64,000 bases of DNA. Source: Onchidella celtica. Lineage: Eukaryota > Mollusca > Gastropoda > Systellommatophora > Onchidiidae. The translations under genes and the position numbers were made by a program. Every line of letters begins with the position of its first letter. Within the stretch, counting starts at the first letter, position 1. Under the pieces are notes generated by a model. It was given only the letters and a program-made list of their open reading frames with translations, did no database searches and was not told where the DNA came from. Below are positions 52,301 through 60,711 of the stretch, piece by piece. The stretch lies in contig OZ007571.1 in NCBI GenBank assembly GCA_963931925.1, forward strand, positions 41,068,913 through 41,132,912. The letters are read 5' to 3'.

Positions 52301-55300
52301 TAGTCCTCTGAATCACACAATGAAGGAAAATACTTACACATAACAATCTGAAATATTAATTTTAATCTAAAAAAGCATCATGTTCACTGCCACTATAACT
52401 TACTTTCTTTCACTGGCAGGAGGGCTGACACTACACACTTGGCAAACAAACTGATCCCTTTTGGGGGGTACACAAATTCTCAACAACTTTGACAAAAATT
52501 CTTAATCTAGTACAAACACAAAAGCTTAGTGAAAAAAAAGAGAGCAGTTACTTGACTGATTAAATACAATGTTGAGGAAAAAAAAAAGGTATTGGAGTCA
52601 TCCAAATAATCCTGCGCAATAACCTGATTAATCTAAATATATTTGGGTAGGGGCTGCACATGGTGCTGAAAATCCTGGTGCCCGCCCTGTTAATTGATAC
52701 CATTGACTTTCCATTAGTTTAACCCATACCTCATCTAAAATTGTGCAGAAGTCAACAGAAAACAATCAAAAAGAGAAAAATGAATTTTATTCATTTGAAA
52801 ATTTCTCTTACTTAGATTCTACTATCCCTCAGCATACTTCTCCTGACATACATTGGCATGGTTGAGTTTAAAAATCATTACACAAATATGCCAATTTATT
52901 ACAATATTGTGAATTTGACATCTGAGTCACTTTGTGATCATAAAATACACGCTACTATTTTTAATGTTGTTACAGAAGATGCTGATGTTGTGAGTGCATA
53001 ACACAAGCACCACTAATGAACATTATACTATCCTGATTGCTCTCGCCACTCTACATTAGCCAAGAACTAAAGGATACGAGTCTGACTGGGGTCTGCGAAA
53101 ACCATCTGGTATATTGGCTTCATAAACAGCTCTTGCTCGACTATTTCCCATTTCTTGCATCATCTGGAAAGGGAAAATGTCATAAAATAACAAATTTATA
53201 CATAAATAAAGCACTCATTGTGTGCCTATTTGATCTATTCATGTAACATCTATTCCAACAAACACGATCCCACACTGGACATTCTGAAAAGAAAAAACAT
53301 TCTGTATGTGCCTCTTTGATCTATGCATCAAGTACATATTTAATCAAACCTGATCCCTACCTTGGACATACTGGGCCAAAACTGGTGCATCAATTACATA
53401 TTTAATCAAACCTGATCTCTACCTTGGACATACTGGGCCAAAACTGTCAATAATTAACCCTCGCCCTTCACTACAAATAATATGGCATCGACTTTCCATG
53501 CATTCACTCTGCACGGGCGTACAAATTCGACAAGGACAAGCTGACCGTGCAGCGTGCAAGCCATATTTTCATGCGTCAGGTCACTGTCCTCTTTGTGACG
53601 TAACGACCGTGTTATTGCTTACTGTATCTCTTCTAAATCAATAGCATTGTGACAAGGACATATTAACCAGTGAATCACTGGTCGGAATCACAAAGACTAA
53701 GCTTTCAAAGGCCCTCCCCATACTATCAAAAGGTGTAACATTGACATGTAAATTGTTGCTCAACAAATTTGCAATATTATCTCATTTTCTCACATTAAGC
53801 TGACCATCATCTAAAGTTGTCTGTATCCAAGAACCAATCAGAAATAAGCTCTGAAATGATCTTTGCCCCAAATGCCCACATTGGTTCATTAGTATACATG
53901 TGTCAATCAGGACGAAACCATTTGTTTAAGGCTTGGGAAGTATGGCTAGTTATCATGCTTCGTTCTCACGAAATCTACAGCTGTCAGTTTGGTATCATAA
54001 GTCAGATCATTGGTTAGAGACTTACAAAGGTTTTGCTGGTTAATTCATTATCAAGCATGATAAGGCATTGCAGCGAATGTTTGATACAAACCGAACCACA
54101 TGCACAGCGGTAGTGTGGTCATCGTCCACCGGCAAGGGTCAGTGCAACCCAGATAAAATTCTCTGTAAGTAAGGTCACTGACCGGACAGCAGGCTATATG
54201 CCGTCACGCACAGGGTGTGGGTTAAGGTCTCTGTATCAATGTAACTAAAACTAATATTCATCTTAGACGCAACGAGAAAGTGAATAACATACCGCAACTT
54301 GTTCTGGTGTCCATGTGTCCAAGTTGACAGATTTGACTTTAGATATATGCACACCCAAGTTGCGATGAATGCCAGCACAGCGTATACACATGAAAATACC
54401 TAGATTCCATGATGCCCAACGAGGACCTGTGAAAAATGAAAATCAACACATTATTTGTCTTAATCCTTTTCCTTTTATTTTTGAAAACATGCTCATTTTT
54501 CATTCACTGAAAAACATTTCTTGAACTTCATAATGCCACTTCTCAAAGCAAGACTTATAATACAATGGGACACAGGCATTGTACAAGATTAGGGATCAGA
54601 AACAGAGAAGATTATTCAAAAGATCAGAATTTATGTAGTTTTCTATGATTACTTATTGCCAGATTTTGTCATACATATATTATATAATATAATGGAGAAA
54701 AAGGCATTCTAAAGGCACTAGCTGTCAAAAACTACTTATAATTGCAACATGTGCTGTAATCAGGTGTGAGGAACACATGGAAATAGGAATAGTCTCAAGA
54801 GAATAACAGATTCAGTCATGACTAAAATCAAGGTAGATCATACCACAGCTTTAAGTGTCAGCCAAAACCAACACCCCTTAATGTTTACAAAAAGTAGTAT
54901 GATTTTGATAGCAAGAGGAATTACCTGTACGTTATTGCTAATTTTACTGTGATTAGATATGATCCGGTACTGATAAAAGAACATGATCTTTCAGATTCAA
55001 TTCTTCTCTTCATGGGTCATAGGACCTCTGATGTCTGAAGACCCTAGCAGTCCCTCCCCACTGAAGACATTAATGTGTTCAATAAACTTCCTTTAGTGGC
55101 TGGTAGATTTGTGTTTTTTATGTTTGTCAACTTTGAAGCTCCCCATTTCAAATTATTCACAAAAGGGACCACACATGAACTGCACCCTACAAAGCTGACC
55201 ACTGCCATAATCATCTATTCTAACTGAAGTGTAGCCCTTTTTCATTTGGTTTGGTGACACCAGTCTGATCATAAGAGTAGGAGATCTGCAGTTTTAAATA

Positions 55301-57797
55301 TGCCTTATCTTACTTAATAACTATGTTTCAATTTCATCAAATTTCAGTGCATTTCAAGTGTGAAGATATTTTTTACAACTTTTAGTATCAACAAAAATGG
55401 CAAAATGCAAAATTCACATTTAATTGACAACGTGACCAAATTGTTTGTCTCAGAATACTTTCAATTTTTAACTTTTTTGGCTCCTTCAAGCTACAGTGCA
55501 GAAATACATTGACCATTGCATTATTAAACGACCTCCCTGTAATAAAATTTTGAGGCAAGATGAAATTTTTTATGTCCATTCCGCACCTGACATGCCCATC
55601 CATTTTCTATCATGCACAAACTGTATGAGATTATGTACATTGGTCAGCTGATGCACAGGACATGCTTGTTCCCCATCCTGTCTTCATTTCGCCGCCAAAT
55701 TTCGATTAACTGCCAGTCTCCCAGCAAGGAACTATGCACAATTCACCTATCTCGGAATCAGATTGCATAAATGTTCAATCACGGGTGTAAAATTATATTT
55801 CCTGGAGATTTAGCTGTTTGGCCACAACACTGCTGTCATATGCACATGAAAGAATTTAAAACATATAACAGGCATGAAAGGCACTCTGCTGTACAGGTAC
55901 AATTACTACTCCAACAGATGATGCAAGCTGTGTTGTCATTCAAATGGATGCTAATTGCTATGCTACTACAAATGGTAGTCAAAACCATAACAGATTGACA
56001 CAATATTTGCCTCAAACATTTAATAATCAGATAAAAGTCTTTTCAAAGAAATGCCCAGACTATTGACTGCCAGAAGCTTTGACTCAAATTTCGCTGCCGA
56101 GTCACGATGTTCTAGGTGGATGTTTGTATAGTAAACAAGCTGAAGGGCCTGCTCTACGAATGGTAGTAAGGGCGTATTTTGACATAAACTGGGCAGTTCT
56201 AGATGAGGCCTTGCCAAGGGGTAAACCGGAATCCGCCCTCCTTCCCTCTCCCAACCAACCCCCCCCCCCAACCAATTTCTCCTATCCATCTCATCTCTTT
56301 CTCTCTCCCACTTCCGTTACCTGTCCCCAATATATATCTCCCTTGTCTCCCTCCAATCTCCACCCCCCTTTTGTCCTCCACAGCAACCCCTCTCGTCTCT
56401 CTCTCCTTCCCTCCCCCTCTCTCTCTGACAGATGCTTTATTTAATGCCAGATATGCTCAGTTTCCCCAAGCTTAGGCTGCTTGACAAAGCTGTTACAATT
56501 TTCAAAAGGCACTGCAACAGTAATTTCTTGAAACAACCTGAACACATTTTATACTTGGTTCAACAATCATTTTTCGAGCGCTACACAACACACACTGACA
56601 CAGGCTGTTTGAGTCCAACTCTGGATCTAGATCTAGGTCACGTTAATAATGGAACTTAGATTCAATGCAAATACCAATAAACTTATTTTCACACTAGGGA
56701 TGCTTACAAAATACATGGATGTGATGTAAAGTTTATTTTCGACCAACAATGTGTGAATAAAGTTTTAAGAAAGGCGAAGAATGAAGACGGGGCGAAGTAA
56801 TCACCAAGTGAAAGTTTCGATCACACTTTTTGATTGAGGCACCCGGCATTATCCGGGTAAACCTGTGAATCCCCCGTTCATCTCTCTCTCTCTCTTCAGT
56901 CTAGAAAACTTCCCATAATAGGCCTATAATATATCCCAGAGCCTTACTACAGATTTCATGCGCACCAGCACACAACGCACTCATTTCTGGTAGGGATTTG
57001 CACTTTCGCTGTCTTTCAGTTTCAACTTCAAAACAAACATAATGCGCATGCGCAGCTTCAATAAAACCTTAAAATGGCGAACTATGATTCGAAATAGATC
57101 TAAAATTGGGGAAACAATAAATTTCCAATAAAAAAAGCTACACCGATTTGAGACTTCTAGTTCTATTAAAAACTGTGCACCCTTACATCCATTCTGGTGC
57201 ACCATATAAAATTTGAAGTCTGAGTGTTGCAACGAAAAATCTCAAGTCACAAATAGATTATAATATAGTAGGCCTATAGATGCGGGGCTCGGCGATTAAC
57301 ACACAGAACACAAAATAGGTGCAAGGCTACAGCTGTGTAACTTTTATGGTACTCCTCAGTTAGTAAGTCTGTTTGTAGCTTTTGCTTCCTGCTATGTCAG
57401 CAAACTGTGTGATCTTTCATACGAACACTCAGAAAAATAGATCTACTTCATGAGACACTATTCCTCTCTAAACCATGAATTCAATAAAAATGAAAAGTGA
57501 TATATACGGAAAGTCTACACTTTAATGACGACTAGATCTAGGTTTTGTAACAGAATTCTAATCCTGCTTTTCTGTCATTAGCTGCTACCCCATTGGTAGA
57601 TCTTGGTATTATAGTGAATTAAATAAGGAAATGTAAGTTCAAGCCTTGAATAGATCGAGAATCTAGAGATCTAGCTTACCTTTAGCATCGCAGTCAACAC
57701 AGTATTTATTGTCTTCATCTTTCAATAAAGCTGATAAAATCGCTTGAAATTTCTCTTGTTGATCTTTCAGCCTCTCCTTTTCTTTAAAAGATGTCAT
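19382..57797 (-). CDS. SMAP: SMAP-family small ArfGAP (stromal membrane-associated protein 1/2), 14 exons, complete
   Basis: Exons on the minus strand: 57797-57680, 54426-54293, 53163-53078, 52307-52217, 45661-45587, 44727-44598, 42753-42724, 40166-40033, 38597-38453, 31834-31316, 27694-27531, 27194-27132, 26311-26228 and 19519-19382. All have GT/AG borders and compatible phases: 1911 nt, 636 residues. The ArfGAP domain (residues about 15-140) has the zinc finger C33-C36-C53-C56 with 16-residue spacing and the arginine finger R61 in [13 protein letters not shown]. Then come a basic Lys-rich linker (144-168), the clathrin box LLGLD (208-212), LLDLF in exon 8, KDSILALYG (288-296), an NPF motif (360-362), and a Met/Gln/Gly-rich tail with repeated GMMGQ. 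SMAP proteins stimulate GTP hydrolysis by Arf6/Arf1 on clathrin-coated membranes. Human SMAP1 and SMAP2 have 467 and 429 residues, so this one is long, mainly through exon 10 and the repeat tail. Exon 7 (30 nt) is the least certain exon. Confidence 0.92.
19520..20240. other. SMAP: SMAP intron 13, part 3' of the retrotransposon
   Basis: About 700 bases of plain AT-rich intron between exon 14 and the LINE insertion. The last 11 bases (20230-20240, ACAGCACAAGT) are one half of the LINE target duplication. Nothing else is seen. Confidence 0.5.
20241..23483 (-). mobile_element. Full-length RTE-like non-LTR retrotransposon with target-site duplication
   Basis: ACAGCACAAGT occurs exactly at 20230-20240 and 23484-23494, bracketing a 3243-bp element on the minus strand. 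The order is a 241-nt 5' region containing CGTGTCGTAAGAGGCGACTA and a CCCTCTT/AAGAGGG hairpin (about 23446-23465), one long ORF, only 8 nt of 3' UTR, and a short (ATG)n tail at 20241-20252. A single endonuclease-RT ORF, an almost absent 3' UTR and a trinucleotide tail fit RTE-clade LINEs; the exact clade needs a tree. The 11-bp duplication and unbroken ORF suggest a recent full-length insertion. It lies in SMAP intron 13, in the same orientation as SMAP. Confidence 0.88.
20261..23242 (-). CDS. Endonuclease-reverse transcriptase of RTE-like retrotransposon, intact
   Basis: The frame is 993 residues from the ATG at 23242. It stays open upstream to 23396 without another ATG, so this ATG is the likely start. 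The N-terminal APE-type endonuclease shows WN (N29), SETRW (E58), [14 protein letters not shown] (D167, N169) and SDHH (D262, H263). The reverse transcriptase shows [11 protein letters not shown] (D637), [13 protein letters not shown] and the catalytic FADD (D739, D740), then YLGSIID. The C-terminus has [12 protein letters not shown] and ends [14 protein letters not shown]. All catalytic residues are present and there is no stop or frameshift. The enzyme nicks target DNA and copies its own RNA by target-primed reverse transcription. Animal databases often label relatives craniofacial development protein 2-like. Confidence 0.92.
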   Translation of the reverse strand: MKDNGQSRKDSTGPTAPSSNKSLRIASWNVRSMYEAGKSAQVTMEMRRYRLHILGVSETRWIQSGLKQLNSGEKILYSGREDKKHTEGVAIILSKHAQRSLRGWEPYGRRIILASFTTKNKNINMNIVQIYAPTNEATDEDKDDFYNQLQEIVDTLPRKDVNIIMGDANAKIGQDNTGYEDIMGRNGLGQMNENGERFASFCAFNSYVIGGSVFPHKRIHKATWISPDGVTENQIDHFCITRRFRRSLEDVIVQRGADVGSDHHMLLARLKLRLKKQGTRAGTKRRKFQVSLLDGDKKEEFQLTLRNRFKPLVDLEETVDLETHWAKVKGVFTSTCQDVLGEKKVEHKEWISQKSLDLIRIRRDLKEQVNASRTRSSRIGNQEEYRASAKEVKKSIKKDKEEFIGMLAEKAEKAATGGHTRILYQTTKTLAGKYGKPEVPVKDCNRKAIFGKEAQAKRWIEHFSSLLNRPPPSNPPDILPARNDLPISCDPPTKAEINDAIKQLNRGKAAGPDQIPPEALKADAAGAAEDLHSLFSRIWIGGKFPKDWKEGHLVKLPKKGDLSNCSNYRGITLLSIPGKVFNRIILKRIQNATDPKLREEQAGFRSNRSTTDQIATLRIIVEQSLEWNSQLIVNFLDYEKAFDSIDRETLWRILRHYGIPEKMVNLIKSMYEGTSCRVVHDGELTDSFDIKTGVRQGCLLSPFLFILVIDWLMKETTNGGRNGIQWTPWTQLDDLDFADDLALLSHTHDQMQAKTTALNKISESIGLRIHPAKSKVLKIVAPPSEQVKVGDQPLEDVESFCYLGSIIDNKGGTEAEVKARIGKAQAAFTSLSKIWRTKDISLKTKLRIFNSNVKSVLLYGCETWNASQACIKRIQVFINRCLRKLLKIRWTDKVSNEIVWKRTRQSPVREEIGRRRWRWIGHTLRRPGNSIAKKVLDWNPQGKRSRGRPRGTWRRARENDVQRSGKTWNNVKRLAHDREGWKVFVGGLYPDPG
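23800..24569. repeat. Tandem duplication, 438-bp period
   Basis: 23800-24131 and 24238-24569 are nearly identical (about 332 bases); a third partial copy of the leading ~45 bases lies at 24163-24207 between them. The two copies encode 71-residue frames that differ by one residue, which I take as a consequence of the duplication, not as genes. Each copy contains the palindrome CCGGAAATTTCCGG and the hAT-like left end CAGGGATG. High identity implies a recent duplication. Confidence 0.85.
23945..25409. mobile_element. hAT-like non-autonomous element whose left end is tandemly duplicated
   Basis: CAGGGATGCGAA at 23945 (and again at 24383) pairs with a right end that reads CAGGGATGGGAA when reverse-complemented from 25409. 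The similarity continues inside, with GGAAATTTCC on the left and GGAAAATTTCC on the right. CATTAA directly abuts both ends (23939-23944 and 25410-25415). CAGGG ends are typical of hAT elements; the repeat outside is 6 bp by my alignment, short of the usual 8. No transposase frame is visible. Confidence 0.5.
24680..24735 (+). repeat. 3' tail of a non-LTR retroposon, (TTATC)n
   Basis: TTTCCTTGTACAAGGACGAA is followed by TAAAATTTATCTTATCTTATCTTA. A hairpin (CCTTGTACAAGG) just before an AATAAA-like sequence and a pentanucleotide tail is a common 3' end of invertebrate LINEs and their SINE partners. Only the terminal ~55 bases are recognisable. Confidence 0.45.
27695..31315. other. SMAP: SMAP intron 10
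   Basis: A 3.6-kb AT-rich intron between exon 11 and exon 10. It contains poly-A and poly-T runs (29108, 29200, 29589). I see no exon, RNA gene or assigned repeat. Confidence 0.45.
34681..34922. repeat. Minisatellite, ~84-bp unit, about 2.9 copies
   Basis: Three consecutive units share TTCTAAAACTT, TCCTGATCTGA, AATTTTA, CTGAAC, CATGTCAG and AATAAAATATTTCTAATA, with offsets of 83 and 84 bases. Divergence is moderate, so the array is not recent. It lies in SMAP intron 9. Confidence 0.8.
35189..35959 (+). mobile_element. TTAA-flanked MITE family, copy 2
   Basis: TTAA at 35185-35188 and 35960-35963 flank 771 bases homologous to copies 1 and 3. The right end, reverse-complemented, starts CCCTCACCCTGCGCAGGGCG; the left end is TCCATACCCCGCGCGCTACC. 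Shared internal words include AAAGCCCGCTG, GTGGTTCGGTTT, TGATAATGAATTAA and AGATGGTGGTCAGCTT. The right ~130 bases are clearly richer in G+C than the rest. Confidence 0.75.
38598..40032. other. SMAP: SMAP intron 8
   Basis: AT-rich intron with a poly-T run at 39776-39788, the first 87-bp duplicate (39791-39877) and a GT microsatellite near 40002. No other feature seen. Confidence 0.4.
39791..39877 (+). repeat. 87-bp direct duplicate, left copy
   Basis: ATGTGCATGCTTTAGCTTAG to TTTCATCAA recurs at 41087-41173 with about three substitutions. The two copies lie 1296 bases apart and flank SMAP exon 8 in direct orientation. Confidence 0.9.
41087..41173 (+). repeat. 87-bp direct duplicate, right copy
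   Basis: The partner of 39791-39877. It starts ATGTGCATGC and ends TTTCATCAA, in the same orientation and with the same length. Confidence 0.9.
41497..41512. repeat. Poly-C tract
   Basis: About 14-16 C residues inside the SINE region, preceding an AT-rich stretch. Confidence 0.7.
41587..41648. repeat. Short minisatellite, ~17-bp unit
   Basis: About four degenerate units of TGTGAACTGYTGTGART lie in the interrupted middle of the SINE region. Confidence 0.7.
42724..42753 (-). CDS. SMAP: SMAP microexon 7 (30 nt)
   Basis: The microexon is bounded by TATCTAG and GTAAGTT and has the phase needed between exons 6 and 8. It adds [10 protein letters not shown]. Its first two bases complete the Asp codon of the clathrin box LLGLD begun in exon 6. 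Because it is 30 nt long it can be skipped in frame; the junction would then give LLGLE, which still fits the clathrin-box consensus. Existence is inferred from splice signals, phase and the restored motif. Confidence 0.65.
42821..43290. mobile_element. MITE candidate with CCTTCGCCGTA ends and internal GGT...ACC hairpins
   Basis: CCTTCGCCGTA at 42824-42834 is exactly inverted at 43276-43286, within a ~15-bp imperfect inverted repeat (TAGCCTTCGCCGTAAAT versus ATAACCTTCGCCGTATAT). Gapped palindromes occur just inside each end: TGGTGTCTAATTGACACCA (42865-42883) and GGTCCATTAGACC (43257-43269). Three more GGT...ACC palindromic units lie between them. A clear target duplication is not seen. It ends in SMAP intron 6, only 68 bases from microexon 7. 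Confidence 0.55.
42911..43089. repeat. Three degenerate units with GGTSNCTGTSAGACCC core
   Basis: GGTCTCTGTCAGACC (42927-42941), GGTGCATCTGAGACC (43004-43018) and GGTGACTGTGAGACC (43065-43079) recur at 61-77-base spacing. The first and third are preceded by CTCTTTAAAAG and each is followed by C-rich sequence. A (TA)n run separates the first two. Confidence 0.7.
44728..45586. other. SMAP: SMAP intron 5
   Basis: AT-rich intron without a recognisable element. Confidence 0.4.
45662..52216. other. SMAP: SMAP intron 4
   Basis: A 6.6-kb intron with a poly-C/poly-T junction near 46171-46190, a poly-A run at 49320-49332 and scattered AT microsatellites. I find no exon that fits the SMAP phase between exons 4 and 5 and no recognisable mobile element. 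Confidence 0.4.
52308..53077. other. SMAP: SMAP intron 3
   Basis: A 770-base AT-rich intron; nothing recognisable. Confidence 0.4.
53222..53446. repeat. Tandem repeat, ~62-bp unit, two good copies and one decayed
   Basis: 53325-53386 and 53387-53446 share GCATCA, TACATATTTAATCAAACCTG, CTACCTTGGACATACTGGG and CCAAAACTG with few differences. A diverged unit (53222-53285) with GTGCCTATTTGATCTAT and CACTGGACATTCTG precedes them. The array abuts MITE copy 3. Confidence 0.8.
53458..54221 (-). mobile_element. TTAA-flanked MITE family, copy 3 (inverted)
   Basis: TTAA at 53454-53457 and 54222-54225 flank 764 bases that match copies 1 and 2 in reverse complement. In family orientation the left end starts CCCACACCCTGTGCGTGACG, and the other end, read inward, starts CCCTCGCCC. 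It sits in SMAP intron 2, and its TTAA is 67 bases from the exon 2 splice donor. Confidence 0.75.
54427..57679. other. SMAP: SMAP intron 1
   Basis: A 3.25-kb intron. Besides the polypyrimidine tract (listed separately), it contains a (CT)n run at 56879-56896 and AGATCTAG words near the 5' end. No exon or assigned transposon seen. Confidence 0.4.
56234..56427 (+). repeat. Polypyrimidine tract of about 190 bases
   Basis: The plus strand is almost entirely C and T with a few A interruptions, ending in CTCTCTCTCTCT. The SMAP transcript is therefore purine-rich here. Such tracts can form triplex (H-DNA) structures; whether this one does is unknown. Confidence 0.75.
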
Positions 57798-57862
57798 TTT
57801 TGTGAAAGGGTTGAAATAATTTTGGTCAAGATGGGCAGAGACAAGGGGAGGTAATGCGATTG

Positions 57863-57873
57863 ACTTCCGCCCC
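57863..57873 (-). promoter_or_regulatory. GC-box/ETS composite in the SMAP promoter
   Basis: On the minus strand GGGGCGGAAGT lies 66-76 bases upstream of the SMAP start codon, next to GGCCCGGGCC. It combines a GC box and an ETS core, as in TATA-less housekeeping promoters. Function is inferred from motif and position. Confidence 0.4.
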
Positions 57874-59922
57874 AGCAGGCCCGGGCTCGCTTACGTGTTC
57901 ACGTTCGAAGTTGATGTTAATTCCAAAAATAAAAAATGGGGAGTGGGGGTTTAGTACTATCCAATCGTGAAGTTGTTTTATTTATTTTTTCAAATGCATA
58001 ATAGATTTCTATTTTTACTTCAATCACAGAAATTAAATAGGTTACCGGCAGTGCGAGATCTTCGAATATGCGAAGGTACGAATTTGATCATGGATAGCCT
58101 CCCCTAATTTGTTCGTTTTTTTTTTTTACTTGTGAAAGTGTGGGAGTGGCAACGTGTATTATTCATCAAGTAGGTGTAAATGAAAGCGGGCGTGATTTCA
58201 TTTAAATATGTTGTGTCTGTCAACACAGCTTGTTTCAGTAAATTTACGTAGAAAGTTAACTAAACCAATAACAAAGAAAGGGTAGGCAATATGAAATATA
58301 ATAATTGTTTCCCATCTCAACTCACCTAAGGGTGTCCGTCAAAACAGTTAGAAAGGCTTGGGCACTAAACGTGAGATGTAAATGCAAAGGGCCCCGATCC
58401 TCCCTAAAATAAAGATGTACAATAGAGCATGTGTATGCCTATCTCTTTTTTTCATGCAATTAAGCCTGATCTCTCACTCATCCCATCCCGACCGAAAAGA
58501 AAATCTTCAGCAAAATCACTCAGTCATGTGACAGTCCAGCACATAGTATATAAACTATAGGCCTACTCTCTGGATATACACCACTAAAAGGTCCAGCATG
58601 ACTTTAATTTAAGGACACGGCTAATGTATGCGCTTGTCGTTTTCTGCTCTTCTTTCGTGCTAAAAAAAAAAAAAGGCTAAATTTAACGCAGTAACATTAC
58701 CTGCTCTTCTGCTAAATATGACCTGTAAAATAAAATTACGATTTCCATTATAGGGCACTGATGTCGACCTATCGTTCATCCGAAAGGAAGCAGAAGTTGA
58801 TGAACAGTGATTTTTTCTTTCTCCCTCCAATAGACCTTGTCCTTCAGGCACATGAAGATACTGCAACTTTCTTCAGTCTCCTTCCCCCGAAGTGTCATCA
58901 ATCTGTATGCTTGTTTAACATTTCAATGGGGAGTTTGGGGGGGGGGGGGGGGTAAGTGTTCAACACCATCTTCTCCCTTGCAAGTTTTTTCTGGTAAATA
59001 TTTTATAGTTCATTTTCGGGGTTTCAGTGGATGCAGCTGACGAACGCTGGACTGGACTTCCTACAAGAAGACCTTTCACATAAAGAGTATTTGGGGGGGG
59101 GGGGGGGTTGTTAGGTCAACTACAGAAATAAGCAGAGAAAAGTTACATTGTTGGCTCACAATGATTGTGTGAATACTTACCTAGGTTCTGAGCAAATGTT
59201 AGGTTTCAAAGTAAACCAAAATAGTAATAATGTTAATATCTATTATATATTTCAGTAACTTGCAACCTTTGGCATCACTAACTGACCAAACTATACACTC
59301 TTCAGGCCTTAAATTTGGCAGGAAGGTGGCAATTGAGATATGGAAGATGATGGCTATAATTAAATGTTGTTTACTTCAAGCATGTATTTATAAAAAATAA
59401 CAATGTTTATTGCTATGTAACATCTGTATTTTTGCATGTTTGTTTCGTAATAATTATATAGTACCGTGCAAGTCATAAAAAGTAACCGTATCAAGCGTTC
59501 AGTTTGGTACGTAGTGTTCTGGTGCGCATGAGTTCTGAAGCAAGACTTTTATTATAGGCCCATTGCGGATAACGGCCATTTTAGTTCTCAGGACCGACGC
59601 CTCACCATGGCGATGGTAGCATTGACTTTGATTCGTTAGCTGAATTGCACCGTGAACACTTCAGGAGTCGAGCAAAAAAAAAGTAAACACTAACACGTGT
59701 GTTCACGCACATGGGAGACGTTTGGTCAATTCTTTCACTTCCTTTCCCTTGTTAAACAAGTTGTTTACACGGATGGTAGGGAATCTGATCAGCTTGGATC
59801 CATCCTTTCCACCCCTGTCATAACAGTCAACTGCAATGCAACCAGCAGGCATTTTAACCGCTTAGACATATCTCGAAGTTACACTCGTCAGCTGATCCAC
59901 CCCCCCATTTTAGGTGTCGGAA

Positions 59923-59925
<3 letters not shown>

Positions 59926-59958
<33 letters not shown>
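59926..59958. repeat. (GA)n microsatellite
   Basis: About 16 GA dinucleotides lie 47 bases left of the piggyBac target site. Confidence 0.9.
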
Positions 59959-59959
<1 letters not shown>

Positions 59960-60004
59960 ACATGGTTGTTTATTCAGGGCAATACCCGGTACGTCATCTA
60001 GTCT

Positions 60005-60008
60005 TTAA
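60005..60008. other. TTAA target duplication, left
   Basis: TTAA immediately before the left terminal repeat; matched by TTAA at 63488-63491. Confidence 0.8.
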
Positions 60009-60024
60009 CCCTCTACCGCATAAT
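60009..60024 (+). repeat. Left terminal inverted repeat of piggyBac
   Basis: CCCTCTACCGCATAAT, directly after TTAA; pairs with 63472-63487. Confidence 0.8.
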
Positions 60025-60040
60025 GTTGCCTCAGGGCAAC
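60025..60040 (+). repeat. Subterminal gapped palindrome, left copy 1
   Basis: GTTGCC-TCAG-GGCAAC directly follows the left terminal repeat and is preceded by GCATAAT. Confidence 0.8.
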
Positions 60041-60372
60041 ACACCAAAATTGTGCTTACTAAATTGAGTTCATCATTGAGTGTGCTACTGGAGTAACTTC
60101 CCTTGATTTTTCAAAGCTATGTATACACTATTAGCCCTACCGTTTGATTTTGGCACTACTGCGGAGGGAAACAGAAGCATCTTTGTCTGACAAGTCTTTG
60201 CATTTTGGAACCCAGCTATTCCTACAAAGTTGATTCCCAGCATCGTCCTTATAGGTGAGTAACCACTATTCAAAAAATTTTTATTTATATTTGTATGGTT
60301 ATAAGAAAGTAGAGGCAGCATTACTGTGCACAGGTGAAGTGTCTGGACTTTGTAGTGTGGTGTCAAGTGTTT

Positions 60373-60388
60373 GTTGCCTGAGAGCAAC
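60373..60388 (-). repeat. Subterminal gapped palindrome, left copy 2
   Basis: GTTGCCTGAGAGCAAC followed by ATTATGCA; on the minus strand it repeats the layout of copy 1 (GCATAAT and then GTTGC...GCAAC). Confidence 0.75.
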
Positions 60389-60426
60389 ATTATGCACTTC
60401 CTGAGAAACATTCATCCAGAGGGTAT

Positions 60427-60442
60427 GTTGCTTCAAGGCAAC
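60427..60442 (-). repeat. Subterminal gapped palindrome, left copy 3
   Basis: GTTGCTTCAAGGCAAC followed by AGTATGCA; the same layout as copy 2, also inverted relative to copy 1. Confidence 0.75.
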
Positions 60443-60711
60443 AGTATGCAGTTCAGCCTGAACTAGATGTCATATCATTTATATTCAGTGCATCATTGAT
60501 TGATGAATATTTATGTAAGTATTATGCAGTAACATCCATAAATGGGGAGGGGGGGGGGGGGAGAGCCCGAAGGCCTAGATCTGGCTTCTATGTGGTTTGT
60601 TCTAGAATCCTGTATCACGTTTGTATTTGTAGAATATTTTCCCTGTAGAAAGGACTGTACTAACTTTTGTGTGTGTGTGTGTGTTTTTACATTTCAGTTT
60701 TCAAGATCAGA

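Larger units (their letters stand above)
57798..60004. other. Region upstream of SMAP, up to the piggyBac insertion
   Basis: The first ~150 bases are the likely SMAP promoter and 5' UTR. The rest has poly-G runs (58936-58952 and 59093-59107), a poly-C run (59900-59906) and a (GA)n microsatellite. No gene seen. Confidence 0.45.

Noticed and set aside
56079-56475. Pro/Ser/Leu-rich frames of 60-121 residues
   Set aside because: Translation of the polypyrimidine tract and its complement.
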